Below, piece after piece: positions 31,561 to 42,559 of a DNA stretch of 64,000 nt (its first letter is position 1; each line of letters opens with the position of its first letter). The DNA lies in the NCBI GenBank assembly GCA_018136815.1, contig CM030938.1, positions 3,600,248-3,664,247 of the forward strand, given 5' to 3'. Position numbers and translations under genes: made by a program. Origin of the DNA: Isochrysis galbana (Eukaryota; Haptophyta; Isochrysidales; Isochrysidaceae). The notes beneath the pieces are model-generated. The model saw nothing but the letters and a program-made list of their open reading frames with translations, did not search any database and had not been told where the DNA came from.

Positions 31561-34500
31561 ATGGGGGTGGGCGAAGGATTGCGCGTCGCAGTATGCTGTC
31601 TGGGATAGTCTGGATGAGTGTGTTGATTGCTCAGTACATGCCAAACGCATAGCATATAGCATGAGGATGACTGATGACTGACAGGCCCCCCCGGAGGGGC
31701 GTTAGTGCTTGAGGGGAGGGGCGCGAGGAGGCATCCCCCCATGACCCCTACTCTAAGAGTAGGTTGATGCCGTGTCCACTCTAGATGGTAGCCTTGAAAC
31801 TGACAGTTATTTTATTTATCGCATGTAGAGTTGTAGTAATAATAGTACTACTAATGAAGAATAGTGCGTAGTACGTGTTGAAAAGTTGAACAAGTAACAT
31901 GGAACACAAACGAATGCAATGTAAATATACAGCACTATCAGCATCGACCCAAAACTTCAAGAAATCCTCTTAAGGCGTAGATTGGGGCCAAGCGTCTAGC
32001 CACTGGCCAAATCAGCATCACGTAGTGACGATGATGTGATACAAAGTAAACAAGTACATGACCAGTGTATCCGAGAGCTAAGCCCAGGCATCGCGAGCAC
32101 TCAAGGATATCTGGGCTTTCTTCCTTGCTTTATGCCAATCTGGATTCCTCCAGGGGCCCACACTGTGACCGATCCGAACGCCCCACATCGGGGCAAACCT
32201 TCTGGAGCGTCAGAAAGCTGTGGTTGGCAGAATCATGTTTCGCCTGTGCGCGGGCAGGTGAAGCTGGTCAGCGCGTCGGCAGCGATTTGCACGGAAATTG
32301 TGTGCATGGCGATTGGCATACTGCTGGATTGATCCCAACGTCTGCCACCCAATGCCTGCAAGCCGGAGCTGGAATTACTCTTGGAGAGATATTGACCGCT
32401 TGTGGCACGGCCATGGCCTACCACGCGCGGCTTCGATTACCTCCGTGGTGCGCGGTGCTGGGGCGGTGTAGTTTGAGTGACGCCTCGCGGTGTTAATGAT
32501 GGGTCGGTGTAACGGTGTCGCGCGGGCGGGCTTCTGCGGCGTTGCTCGCCTGCAAGTCCGTCCTCCCCCCATGGCTGGCGCCTCGCGCCTCGCCGAGGCG
32601 CGAGGCGACGCGGCGGAGTGGAAAATACAATTCCGAGCCATGCCGGTTTAGCAATACCATAAATAAGTGTGTACTACTAATATTTTGTACATAATAGTCG
32701 TCAGGTGGTTAGTGGGTGATTCGTGATTCACAGGGTATTCATTTGAGTGTGTGGCGATTCAGAGGTTGTTCGTATTTGGGGGAGGGGGGGAGGGGGGCTG
32801 ACTATGCTGCTATTGAAGTGTGAGGTATGTGCTCGACGTCTCCTCCTCCTCCTCTCCTCCTCCTCCTCCTCCTCCTCTCCTCCTGGCTCTTAACTTAACC
32901 TGGCGAAGTGGAGTGGCTGTGGCTGTGGCTGTGTACTGAGGCTCTAAGGATTGTTGAGACAGGGGATGGGGCTCTCCAGGGGCGACCGTGCTCATGGAGG
33001 GCTGAGCACATGGAGCGCTGGGACTGGAGGGAGGCATGGCACCGGTGGGAGCACCGCTCACACAAGCTTGGGGCGACGGCGGTCGGGAGAGCTCGTCCAG
33101 AGCCCCAGGGAGTGCGGCCATGGGCGCGACTCTCGGAATTCTGGGACGAGAGAAAACGCGGGAAACACACGGGGGCGCGCGCAAGGAAAGAAAGGGGGCG
33201 CACACATGAGAAAACAAGGGAGGGGGATCGAGAGCGATCACCCCTATCCTAACTAACACACGGGGGGAAGAGAGGAAGATCGGGATCGGAGGATCCCGAT
33301 CGGACGGAGAGGATGCGACCCGAAAGGGAGAAACCAAAACACGCGAAGGCGGGAAAACAAAGAGGGAAGAGGGAGAGAGCCTCTCTTTGGAAAAAGGCGG
33401 CTCTCCCCCTAACCACAACAACCACGTTCCGAGTTCTAGTTCTAGGCCACGCATGAAAATTTTAGGAAGTTTGGGCCCTTGTTTGAATCTTTGGCTTCCT
33501 CGCTTCATTCGCTTCATTCGCTTCATTCCATTCGTTTCAGTCGTGAGTGATCATTCGTTTGTTCGAGTGTGATTGTGTGTGTGCCTGTGCTTGGTCCGGA
33601 CGTGCACCCCGATACCCCGATTGAGACTTGTCTTCAAACCTACGCGATCGCTTTTCGTTGAACCCACTGTCAGTGCCACTGAGAGTGCACGCTCTTTGGA
33701 GGCTGAGATAAGGGGTCACACACTTTCACTCACTTTCAGTCGTCAGTCGTGTTCGTGTTTCATTGTTTCGGCTTTTTTGTTCGTTCGTTCAAGCTTGCAA
33801 GCTTGTTTTGGGCTCCTTGATCAACCCATGACTCGCGTGGACGCTCGACTTGAGTCGGGGGGGTGTCGCATCCAGAGTATTTTGTACTCTAGGCGGATGT
33901 GGTGCTTCTACTATCAATGTCATGTGAGCTGTATGTAAAGGTGAAGAAAATCGAGGGAGTTTTGTTTTTTGTTTTCGCCACAATGAGTTGTCTCGAAGCT
34001 CCGCCGCATTGCACGTCGTCTCTCGTTTCATTGGTCATTGGTTTGTTTGTGCGATGTTGCGTTAGTTTTCGGAGTTTTCTTGTTGGTTGGTGAGTGAGTG
34101 ATGTGGGGGTGGTGTCTAGTCTTTCCTCGTCGCGATGTAGCGCGCCCTTTCCCTTTCCCTTTCCCGCCTCTCTCAAGACTTCTCTACACTCCATGCTCTA
34201 GCCCCGCTGAGACTTGCCTCGATCAAGCACGCGCTTGATTCCATACCCTTCCACTCCATCGTCCTAGCCCCTAGATATCGCGCGGGGGAGGGCCGAGGAC
34301 CCCCCAAATTCTGCGAAATTTCGCACAAAATCTTTGGGTGAAATCCCCCCTCAAATTTCAAATTTTGGATAAAAAATCCGAAATTCTGACCTTGGCCTAG
34401 CGCGGCCCCCTTGGCCCCTCCTCGCCTCCTCGCTTCGAATAAGGACGTTTTCGTCAGCGTTGCGCGCCGACGCGCGCGCCTGGTCCGGCGATTCAGCGGG

Positions 34501-34950
34501 CGAGATTTGCGACGCCATGGCGACTGAGTGCGCGCTAGTGGTGCCTTTGACCGGCGCCTGCTCGCCTGGGCCGTACCCAGAGCGGCTGGGGAGACTTGGG
34601 CCACGAAGGACGCCGATGCCAAGGGTTGGGCACGCGCCAAGCGCCAAGGAGTTGGCTACCCCCGGAGTACCTTCAAAAGTTTTTGAAGCCTCGATGGGGA
34701 AACACGGCTGGGGTGGTCTCCAAACACGGCAAAACCGGCAGGTCGGAGAAACACGGGAACAACCCGAACACCGGACAACCAACCTCGAAAAAAAGAAAGG
34801 CGATGGGGGGGAAGGGGTTAGAAATGCGGCGAAGACTGTTGGCCTCCCCCCTTCTAATGCGGCGAGAACACGGTGACGAGAGGGGGAGAGCAACCACCAT
34901 GATGGCGCTCATCCTGCCGGCTGTATATGTTACCCCCCAGGAGCCAACGC
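31561..34950. other. Gene-poor region; no convincing gene
   Basis: Low-complexity CTC/TCC repeats at 32840-32885, purine-rich sequence at 33220-33390, a TTTCCC triplet repeat at about 34147-34166, and a block at 34360-34410 (gaaattctgacc and tggcctag) shared with 16.16 kb. Open frames here have repeat-like composition. Confidence 0.4.
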
Positions 34951-34957
34951 CCCCAGG

Positions 34958-35067
34958 AGCTCTCGGGGGCCCCCGAGAGCTATCGGGGGGAATTTTTTTC
35001 CCGATCGCCAACAGCCCCCCCGAGAGCTATCGGGGGACCGAGAGAATCCCCCGAGAGCTATCGGGGG
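34958..35067. repeat. Three GC-rich hairpins plus a 24-bp palindrome
   Basis: Arms CCCCCGA and TCGGGGG around loop GAGCTA occur three times, at 34970-34989, 35017-35036 and 35048-35067. The first overlaps a perfect 24-bp palindrome centred at 34969/34970. They lie about 0.5 kb upstream of the NEK kinase start. Confidence 0.85.
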
Positions 35068-35156
35068 AGTTTTTATGCACCGGGAAAGTGGTCCGGTACT
35101 CCTACGAGCGGTGCGGGCGCGCGGCTTCTTGGGGCGCTCGTGGGGGGGCGTGGTGC

Positions 35157-35523
35157 CCCCCCCCCCCCCCCCCCCCCCCCTCTCTCTCCCCCCCCCCCCC
35201 CCCCCCCTCCCCCCCGGCGCGCGCGCCCAATCCCTGCGCCTCCTACTCTTCTACTCTTCTCCTGTGGATAGCTTTTTTTGGGCCACCTGCTTCCTCCCCC
35301 TTCTCTCTTCCTCCCACTCTCCCCCCTCTACTCTAAGGCTCTCTTTTCTCTCTCTCCCTCTCAGCGCCGCGCGCGCCGGTCGTTGCGCCGCCGCTCCCTC
35401 CCCTCCCTCCCCTCTCTCCCCTCCACCTTCCACCCTCTCCGCCCGCCCCCCTTTTCCCTCCCTCCCCCCTCTTCTCCCTCTCCCACGGAGGGAGGGAGGC
35501 GCCGTGCAAGCCGCGCGCCCGCG
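35157..35523 (+). promoter_or_regulatory. Poly(C) and pyrimidine leader of the NEK kinase gene
   Basis: Two long C runs separated by TCTCTCT occupy about 35157-35213, followed by CT-rich sequence up to the ATG at 35524. This could form i-motif/G-quadruplex structures; collapsed runs are also a known assembly hazard. Confidence 0.4.
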
Positions 35524-38500
35524 ATGGATAAGTATCGCAAGATCAGGGTGGTCGGCAAAGGTGCCTTTGGCGCGGCGGTGCTAGTGCAGTCACGCGCGAG
35601 GCCGTCGGAGCAGTACATTGTCAAGGAGGTGGACGTCTCGCGGTTGGGCCAGCGGGAGAGGGACGAGGCAAAGAAGGAGATCAAGCTGCTCGCCTCGTTC
35701 AATCACCCCAACATCGTCCGCTACCGTGACTCCTTCCTCGAAATGGGCAAGCTGCACATTGTGATGGACTTTGCCGAGGGAGGAGATCTGCACAACCTGC
35801 TCAAGCAGACATCCGCCTCGGGCAGACTGTTGCCTGAGGACCTCGTGATAGATTACTTCGTACAGCTCTGCCTCGCGATGAAGCATGTGCACGATCGCAA
35901 GGTGCTGCACCGAGACATCAAGTCGCAAAACATCTTCCTCACCCAGAACAAGAAGGCGAGCTCCTGCACGCGGTTGACTCGCCGTCTACCCGCTGGGCTA
36001 AGCTCTCGTGTCATAGCGGCGGCCCAACACTCCTATCGCCCCCTCCCCCGCTCCCACCCTTCCCTCAGGTCGTGAAGCTCGGAGACTTTGGGATCGCGCG
36101 CATGCTCAATTCCACACTCGAGCTCGCGCGAACTGCCTGCGGAACGCCTTACTACATGTCGCCCGAAATTTGTGACAACAAGCCATACAACGACAAGTCC
36201 GACGTGTGGAGCATGGGGTGTCTGCTTTACGAGATGGCCTCGCTCAAGTGCCCTTTCGATGCTCGTGACATGCGGGGACTAGTGGTCAAGATTCTACGCG
36301 GCACCTTCCCGCCCCTCCCCCGTGTCTACTCAGCCGAGCTCTCTCAGCTCGTTGCGCGCTGCTTGATGCGCGATCCGCAAAAGCGCCCGTCGGTCAACGA
36401 ACTATTGGACCTCCCAATTGTGCGTCGCCGGATTGAGCGTTTCCTAACCGAACAGCAGGCTGCCGCCGAATTTGCGCACACCATGATCCATCGGAACCCC
36501 AGCCGCAACAAGGAGCATCCGGCCATGAGCGACCTTGTCAATCGAGAGGTTGTCAAGCGGACACCGCTAGAGGCGGCAGCACCGGAGATTCCTCCGCCAT
36601 CCAATTTCCCAGCTGCGCGCCCTGTTAGCCGACCGGGCGCGCCGAGCGTTTTCAAGGGTCCTGAAAGCGCGGCGATCGCTCGGCCGGCCTACGGCCTTCG
36701 CGAACAATATGAGGCGCAACAGGCGGCACGAGCCCGCGCTCTCGAGGAGGAGCGTAAGGCGGCGGTGCAAGCGGAGCGCAAGCGGCTGCTCGAGCAACAG
36801 CAGCAGCGAGTGGCTGAGCAGCGTGCAGCGCAGGAGCAGGCGGCAGCAGGCCGTGCTGCAGCTGCACGCGAGGCGGCGGCAGCGCGTGCACGAGCGGCGG
36901 CGGCCGAGCAAATGAGAAACCCAGTTGGAGGCCTCGGCCTAGGCGGAAGGAACATTCAGGTCAGTGCTAGCCCCACCGCGGCACGCCTCCCGTCCCTTTC
37001 GCCGACTGTTGAGTGCCCACGCATGATGGTGGCGAGGCGAGGCCTTGCGACCGCCGTGTGATTACAGCACGCGTTCTTACCACTTGCGGCCTTGCAGGTC
37101 AACACGCCTACCAACCTACGGCTGCAATCACCTGCCAACCCAGAGCTCGCGCGGCTGCAGCGTCAACGCCAACTTCTCGAGGAGCGGCGGAAAGAATTGC
37201 AACGTGCTCGCGAGGCTGAGGAGGCTGAGCAGGCAGCGGCGCGGCGACGTGAAGAGCACCAGCGAAGGATCGACGCGGAGACGGCCGGACGCCAAGCTGC
37301 ATATGGTGGCGGCCGGCGGGGTGACGTCAACATTGCCCGGACGGGAAGCGCAGGTGCCACGCGCGCCGGCGCCGCGCGTGAAGAGTTCTTGGCGCGCCAG
37401 CGCCAGGCTGAGGCAAATCGTCGGCGGCAGCTCGATGATCTTGGTCTTGGACCAGGTGCCCCGATTCCGATCGAACGAGCAGCACCTCGTGGCAGCGCCG
37501 CTCGTGAGGTGGAAGGGCATGATTCCGTGGATCCCCTCCTTGTGCCGAAGCAAACAAAGGAATGGGGCGTGCCTCCAGCGAAAGCCTATGGCATTGTCGG
37601 CGGCGGGGGCGGCGGCGGGGGCGCTGGAGGCGGAGGTGGTGGCGGGGGATTGGATGGGCGAGGGAGGATGGGACCCCCCGATGCCCGTGGCGATGGCGGC
37701 ATCGCTCGTGGCGTCGGTCCTCCCATCGATCATCGCGCTCAGGTGCTGGCGGACGCGGCCCAGCGGCGAAAGCAGGAGATGGAAGCGAAGGATGCTGCGG
37801 CGCGTGAGGCTGTCCGGAGAGTTTGGCTCGAAAACCAAGCTGCTGCTCAAGCGAACCGTGCAAAGTTGGCCGGCAACGAGGCGGAAGCGGCGGCCGCCGC
37901 CGCCGCCGCCGCACGTGCTGCTGCCGCCGCTGAGGTGGAGGCGGAGGCGGCACGTGCTGCGGCGGCCGCACGTGCTGCCGCCGCTGCTGCGGCAGCCCCC
38001 TCGGCAGAGCCGCCACGCCCGATCAACCAGGTGGATATTCCTGCGGCTGCGCGTCGAGCAGAATTTCAAGCCGCAAAAGAAGCGGCCGAGAGGAATCGGC
38101 AGCGCGTCCTTGAGGAGCACGAGGGTCTTATGGATGGGCGGGCGACCGACAATGCGACACCTGCAGATGTGGATGCCAATGGCAGCGGAGCCCGGCCTTT
38201 GCGCGTTCCCGACCACATCGCCCGCAAGCTGGATAAGCGGCAGGCGGAGGTAGCAGAGCGCAAGATGCGCCGGGCGTCATCGTCGGAGGACTCACCGGCG
38301 GGTGCGAATGGTGCCTACGGTGGCGCACAGGGCTTCGGTGCAACGCGTGAAGACTATGTCGCCGAACGTGATTATGAGCCTGCGGTGGAAGTCGATGAGG
38401 AAGAAGTCAGGCGCGTGGAAGCGGAGCGCGAAGCCGAGCAATTCGGCGCAATGCTGGAGACGCTGCGCGAGCTCCACCTCGCCAAGCCGGGCGGCATGGC

Positions 38501-38900
38501 GGCGAGGGATGGTGATCTGCTAGGAGCGACGGCACCCGCACGCGAGCATGCGGAGAACGTGCCCGGGGATGAGGAGACTGAGGAGGAGGAGCAACTGCGT
38601 AATTCGGCCGCCGACCAAGATTTGGTGGCGGCTGGGCTGATGTCGGGTGTGGCTGAGGAGACTGATGATGATCTCGCGTCCTCGAGCGAGATGTCGGCCG
38701 CGGCGTTGAAGCGGAGGCTATGCGCGCAGCTCGGTGAGGAGGTCTTCGAGGAAGCCCACGCCCGACTGCAATGCGTGGCTGAGGAGGAGGACGACGATGT
38801 CCTCGTGGCCGATATCCAGCGAATCTTGGGTGCCGACCGGCTAGACAAGTTGCCGATGATGTTGAAGCTCATTTTCTTGGAGGAACAGCAGCAGGCGTCA
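35524..38900 (+). CDS. NEK1-like serine/threonine kinase with long coiled coil; 3' end lost in gap
   Basis: Proposed exons are 35524-35955, 36069-36959 and 37098 to the gap, giving at least 1042 aa. Kinase residues 4-263: glycine loop VGKGAFGAAV, catalytic Lys34, HRDIKSQN with Asp131, DFGIAR with Asp150, CGTPYYMSPE, and SDVWSMGCLLYE. Intron 1 uses a GC donor (AAG|GCGAGC) and a CCCTCAG acceptor. The phase and the family sequence VVKLGDFG make this splice compelling. After the kinase come long Ala/Arg/Glu/Gln coiled-coil segments and a Gly-rich run. The end (LGEEVFEEAHARLQ, then IQRILGADRLDKLPMMLKLI) resembles the acidic C-terminus of NEK1, so little is missing. A cilium or cell-cycle role is expected for the family. 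Confidence 0.85.
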
Positions 38901-39000
38901 NNNNNNNNNNNNNNNNNNNNNNNNNNNNNNNNNNNNNNNNNNNNNNNNNNNNNNNNNNNNNNNNNNNNNNNNNNNNNNNNNNNNNNNNNNNNNNNNNNNN
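38901..39000. other. Assembly gap (100 N)
   Basis: Exactly 100 N. It separates the 3' part of the NEK gene from LINE sequence, so the stop codon and 3' UTR are not visible. Confidence 0.99.
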
Positions 39001-39095
39001 CCGCGTCCTAGCCCAAGACATCCCTGTACGCATCGTCATAGAATCAATCGAAGAGAAGCTCAACAAAAAAGGCACCTCCTCACGCAAGGCGGCGT
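39001..39095 (+). mobile_element. LINE ORF1-type fragment
   Basis: The plus frame reads DIPVRIVIESIEEKLNKKGT. This parallels DIAVRTKIDSIEDKINKKGT encoded by the nested LINE on the minus strand at about 58.7 kb. The fragment begins at the gap edge. Confidence 0.75.
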
Positions 39096-39209
39096 CTGAC
39101 TCCAGGTTGCCTTGCTCCTCATCCGAGGGTGGCTCCTGAGTGGCAGGGACAATCGAGGGTGGTGAGGCTATGGCTATGGCTAGGTCTGAGGTCTGAGGGA
39201 GTGGTTGAT

Positions 39210-39480
39210 AAAAAAAATATTCTTGAAGATGACTACTACGTTGCTAGCCGCCGTCCCCTTTTCTGGGGTCTACGCCTGCCATCGCCTTCGCCCTACCCTC
39301 ACTATCCTTCCCGTTCCCCCCCTCGTTCCTTTTTGTTCGGTTTCGGGGGGTCGACCCACGTACACTACTTTGGGCCTAATGCCGGGGGAGGGGGAGGGCG
39401 GGCCTTTTGTATTCTGTTTGAGTGGGGGCGCATTCGTGCGCGCCGCTGTGTGGGGGCCCAGCCTTGCGGCTTTCCCCAAG
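39210..39480 (-). mobile_element. LINE 3'-end remnant
   Basis: Oligo(T) terminus on the minus strand (A-run 39210-39217), then TATTCTTGAAGAT. The internal block (ttcggtttcgggg, then gtcgaccc) is shared with 9.46-9.52 kb. No intact coding region. Confidence 0.6.
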
Positions 39481-40288
39481 GTGTGAGGGAGTGGTTGATG
39501 AAGGCGGGTAGCATGCGTCTTGAGACGCCTCTTGGTTCTCGCTTCTTTGTGGGGTCGTGTGCTGCTGTGTTGGCTATGGGCTTGTGTCTTGATACGTGTT
39601 GGACTTGTTGTTGGAGTTGTGCCCATAAGGGCCACCCGGTCTCGGGCCGCACTGCCGGGGCAGCGCGGCCGTCTCCAGGGTGGGAGAGGCCTCTGCCATA
39701 AGGCATGCCTGGTGGAGGAGTGGCTCTTTTGATCTGGTACTGGTGTGCTGCTCTCCATCCACAGCCTGTGTCCCACCATGGGGTGGGCCAGCATGGCTGC
39801 TGTTCCTGGTGTGGCCGGGGCCACGGGCCGTGCGGCGCGACCGGGGTCGCGCTCACCTGCTCGGCCTCTGCGGGCGGACGCGGCCGCTTCGCCTGCGACA
39901 GCTCCATGGGTACTAGGGCCACCAGGCGCCCAAGTGCTGCCTCGCCACTCGGCGGGAAGGGCTGCACGGGAAAGGGAGGGGCTCCACTCGGCGGGAAGAC
40001 ACGGAGCAAGTGCCGTTTCCTGGGGTGGGGGAAGTTGCGATGGTGGCGGCGGGGCTGGGGGTTCGTGGTAAAACCCGTCACGAAACACCAAACGGCACTT
40101 CACAACTAGGTTTCAGTCACATTGGGGGGGGGTTCATCCCGAGGGTACCACTCGGCGGAGAGGGCTGCACGAGCGATCCGACTCCGCCAGAAAGTTGTTT
40201 GGTTCCCCCCCCTACTCCCTCATGCGGAAATCAACCCCTTGTACGACAATTGCGTTTACAAAATATAATCGTTGCTACTAATTCAAAC
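39481..40288. repeat. GC-rich region with three CCACTCGGCGG blocks
   Basis: The block ccactcggcggg/a followed by agggctgcacg recurs at about 39946, 39982 (partial) and 40149. No recognised gene. Sequence becomes AT-richer from about 40200. Confidence 0.5.
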
Positions 40289-41290
40289 ATGGGTAGCCTC
40301 TCCACCCTCGCACTCACTCATATTCCCGACACTACAGGCCCAGTGACTAGGTCAGTACATGGCTTGGTAACAAAACTTCTGAATAATCCCCTTCATCACC
40401 TCACCGGGCGACCACCTTCTTCTCCTCCCCCCGGGCAACCTCCTCCTCCGTCCCCCTCCCCCTCTTCGCCCTCGCCGCCGCCGCTCTCGCCTATGAAGGA
40501 TGCATTAGCAAGATTCAAGGGAACCCAAGAACAGTTGGACCGATTGCAAAAAGAATCGAAAGGGAACCCCAAACCGGGCGAAACAGCTCAGTGGCTGTCG
40601 TACTACAGCATTTACCTCGGGATTTTAATCACCGTCTTGAAATACCTGCAGGAACTTGCCGAAGTGAGATCGAAAGAGCTAAAACGTGAGTTACACCTGA
40701 CTAAACTAACGCAAGAGTACCAAACCCATGGGTTAGCCCGACATACTAGATCTTATGCGAAAATGGCGGCTGAGTTCAAAAAACGAGTGGATTCTTACAC
40801 AACTATGGTAAGTACCCTTGAGGAATTGGCCAAGAAAACACCCGAACCAATTTCGTTTAGGGACGCTGTCTCAAGCATTCTCGATGAGGAATGGACAGCT
40901 TTGTCTAAAGCTCTGGAAGAGATTGACACATTGGAATTGGCGCTGATGAGGGGTCCCGTAACCCATATCGAGAACTACGTACTTACCAAACCTGAAGTTA
41001 GCAATCACTTAAAAAAACATCTGCGAGAATTCAAGGAAAGATACGACAAAGTCTTAGAAGACTACTGCCCGGTATTCAATAAAAAGAAGCTGCTATCACT
41101 ACGTAGCAATAACACAAAACTATACGAACTGCAACGGAAGCTAGAATTGTTCATTGAGATCGTCAGTGAGTACTCTCAAGAATATGCCGGCAAATTTATT
41201 AGTGACATTCATAAGCTAAACGAAGAATATCATGTCGTAGTCGAGGAAGCTTACAAGGTAATAATGAGTAAACAGGGAAACACCTCTTGA
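40289..41290 (+). CDS. Orphan alpha-helical protein in an AT-richer island
   Basis: Not recognised. A 333-aa open frame from the ATG at 40289; the frame is open upstream, but that part looks like the flanking repeat. Residues 1-40 are ordinary, 41-67 are Pro/Ser-rich (PPPGQPPPPSPSPSSP), and the rest is almost entirely helical and charged. One hydrophobic stretch (YYSIYLGILITVLKYL) could be a membrane or core helix. Codon choice is A/T-ending (aaa, gaa, tta), unlike the G/C-ending codons of all neighbouring host genes. Flanks are LINE debris on the left and a repeat-like GC-rich stretch on the right. The frame is intact, so it is either young or maintained. A mobile-element, viral or organellar origin is possible but unproven. 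Confidence 0.55.
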   Translation: MGSLSTLALTHIPDTTGPVTRSVHGLVTKLLNNPLHHLTGRPPSSPPPGQPPPPSPSPSSPSPPPLSPMKDALARFKGTQEQLDRLQKESKGNPKPGETAQWLSYYSIYLGILITVLKYLQELAEVRSKELKRELHLTKLTQEYQTHGLARHTRSYAKMAAEFKKRVDSYTTMVSTLEELAKKTPEPISFRDAVSSILDEEWTALSKALEEIDTLELALMRGPVTHIENYVLTKPEVSNHLKKHLREFKERYDKVLEDYCPVFNKKKLLSLRSNNTKLYELQRKLELFIEIVSEYSQEYAGKFISDIHKLNEEYHVVVEEAYKVIMSKQGNTS

Positions 41291-42559
41291 AGGGCGTGTC
41301 TCCGCGAAAGAGCGGACGAGACGCCCCCACCGGAGAGCAACCTTGCTCGTCAGATATTTTTGGGGGCGGGCGCGCGGAGAGAGAGAGGCACCCCCCCCCC
41401 TTCCCATCCACAGCCCCTCTACCCCATCCCCCGGCGAGTAGGCTCCCCAGGCGTTGTGGATGGCACAGGCGTTGTCGAAGGAGACCCTCTCGGGGCGCGC
41501 CCTCATGCCGAGCCAAGGCGATGCTGTTCTCGTCGCGTACGTGGTGCTCCTGGGCCTCTCCTTCGGGGTGCTCGCGGGGGGGGCTCATGGTAGGGTGAGA
41601 CTGGAAGGGAAAGGAGACCAAATGAAGGCAAGCCGCCTAGGTGGGGAGCGGCGGCGCGCTCCATGGCAACCAACTATAAAGTTAGTTGGCCTCCACTACG
41701 GGCTAGATAGAGCACCCCGCTCGCCCCTATAATCCCCACAACCCGGGCCCCTAGGCTACCCTAGGTAGCGCACGGGGGGGGTAGCCGCGAAGCCGGTTGG
41801 GAGGGGGGGGGGGGAAGGGGGCAACGGGTGTGGCTTCAATGTAGTGACCCCAGGCCTACCTAGCGAGACGAAGATATTGATATTACGGAAGTTTTTTCAA
41901 AGGTTTTTGCAACCTACTACTGAGAAATGTGCACCCGTCTAAGCAGTGTACTCGGCATGATCGACCTAGTTTCACCTTTGCCAAACCCCCCTATAGAAAA
42001 CGTATTTGATGATTTCCGGGCGCTTCCCAGCGCTGTGAGAACCCAAGAAGAATGGGCGCACATGTCATCGGGGCACAATGATGGAACCCATCAGGCTCCC
42101 GCTCTCCTACATCGACCGATGCAGGGGTATACATCCCACAAGGCCTCCCCACGGGCGACAAGCCAACAATGACAAGGTACGTGAAAGTGAAGTACCGAGC
42201 TAGACATGAAGGGCAGGGATGGCATGATAGCGCTGATGTTCGCGTCCTCGAAGGGACACGCCGAGTGGGCGGCGGGCTTGCTCAAGAGTTAGGCGTCGCC
42301 AACAACATGGCGAATCACTAAGGTGTGACCGCATTGATGCTTGCTTGCCGAGGGGGTCACATCCGGTGCTTGTGCGCCGCTCGGCGCGTGCATGGTGTCT
42401 TAGCACACGCGCGCGCACGGGGTGAACCCCTACCGAAAAACAAGTCAAGCATACACGATTGGATTCCATGATGATCTCATGTGCAGTCGATTGACCGAGT
42501 TCTGCGCGTCCATCATCGAGGATGACTTGCAAGGTTGCGGTCCAACCATCAAGTGGACC
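41291..42559. other. Intergenic; no confident gene
   Basis: A plus-strand frame at 41454-41732 contains a short membrane-helix-like stretch (VLVAYVVLLGLSFGVLAGG) but has no other support. An 81-codon frame at 41927 is unassigned. A poly(G) run is at about 41800. The right part is downstream of the minus-strand BRWD-like gene. Confidence 0.4.

Noticed and set aside
32810-33526. 238-codon minus-strand frame
   Set aside because: Built from low-complexity CTC/TCC repeats and Pro/Ser-rich translation; no similarity recognised.
37045-38253. Long frames overlapping the NEK coiled coil on both strands
   Set aside because: They are antisense or frame-shifted readings of Ala/Arg/Gly-rich coding sequence. 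The NEK frame has the kinase and matching phases.
39270-40103. 277-codon minus-strand Pro/Thr/Arg-rich frame
   Set aside because: Overlaps the LINE 3' end and the CCACTCGGCGG repeats; composition is repeat-like.
41454-41732. Small membrane protein, possibly plastid-related
   Set aside because: One hydrophobic stretch only; no family match, and the frame runs into unrelated sequence.
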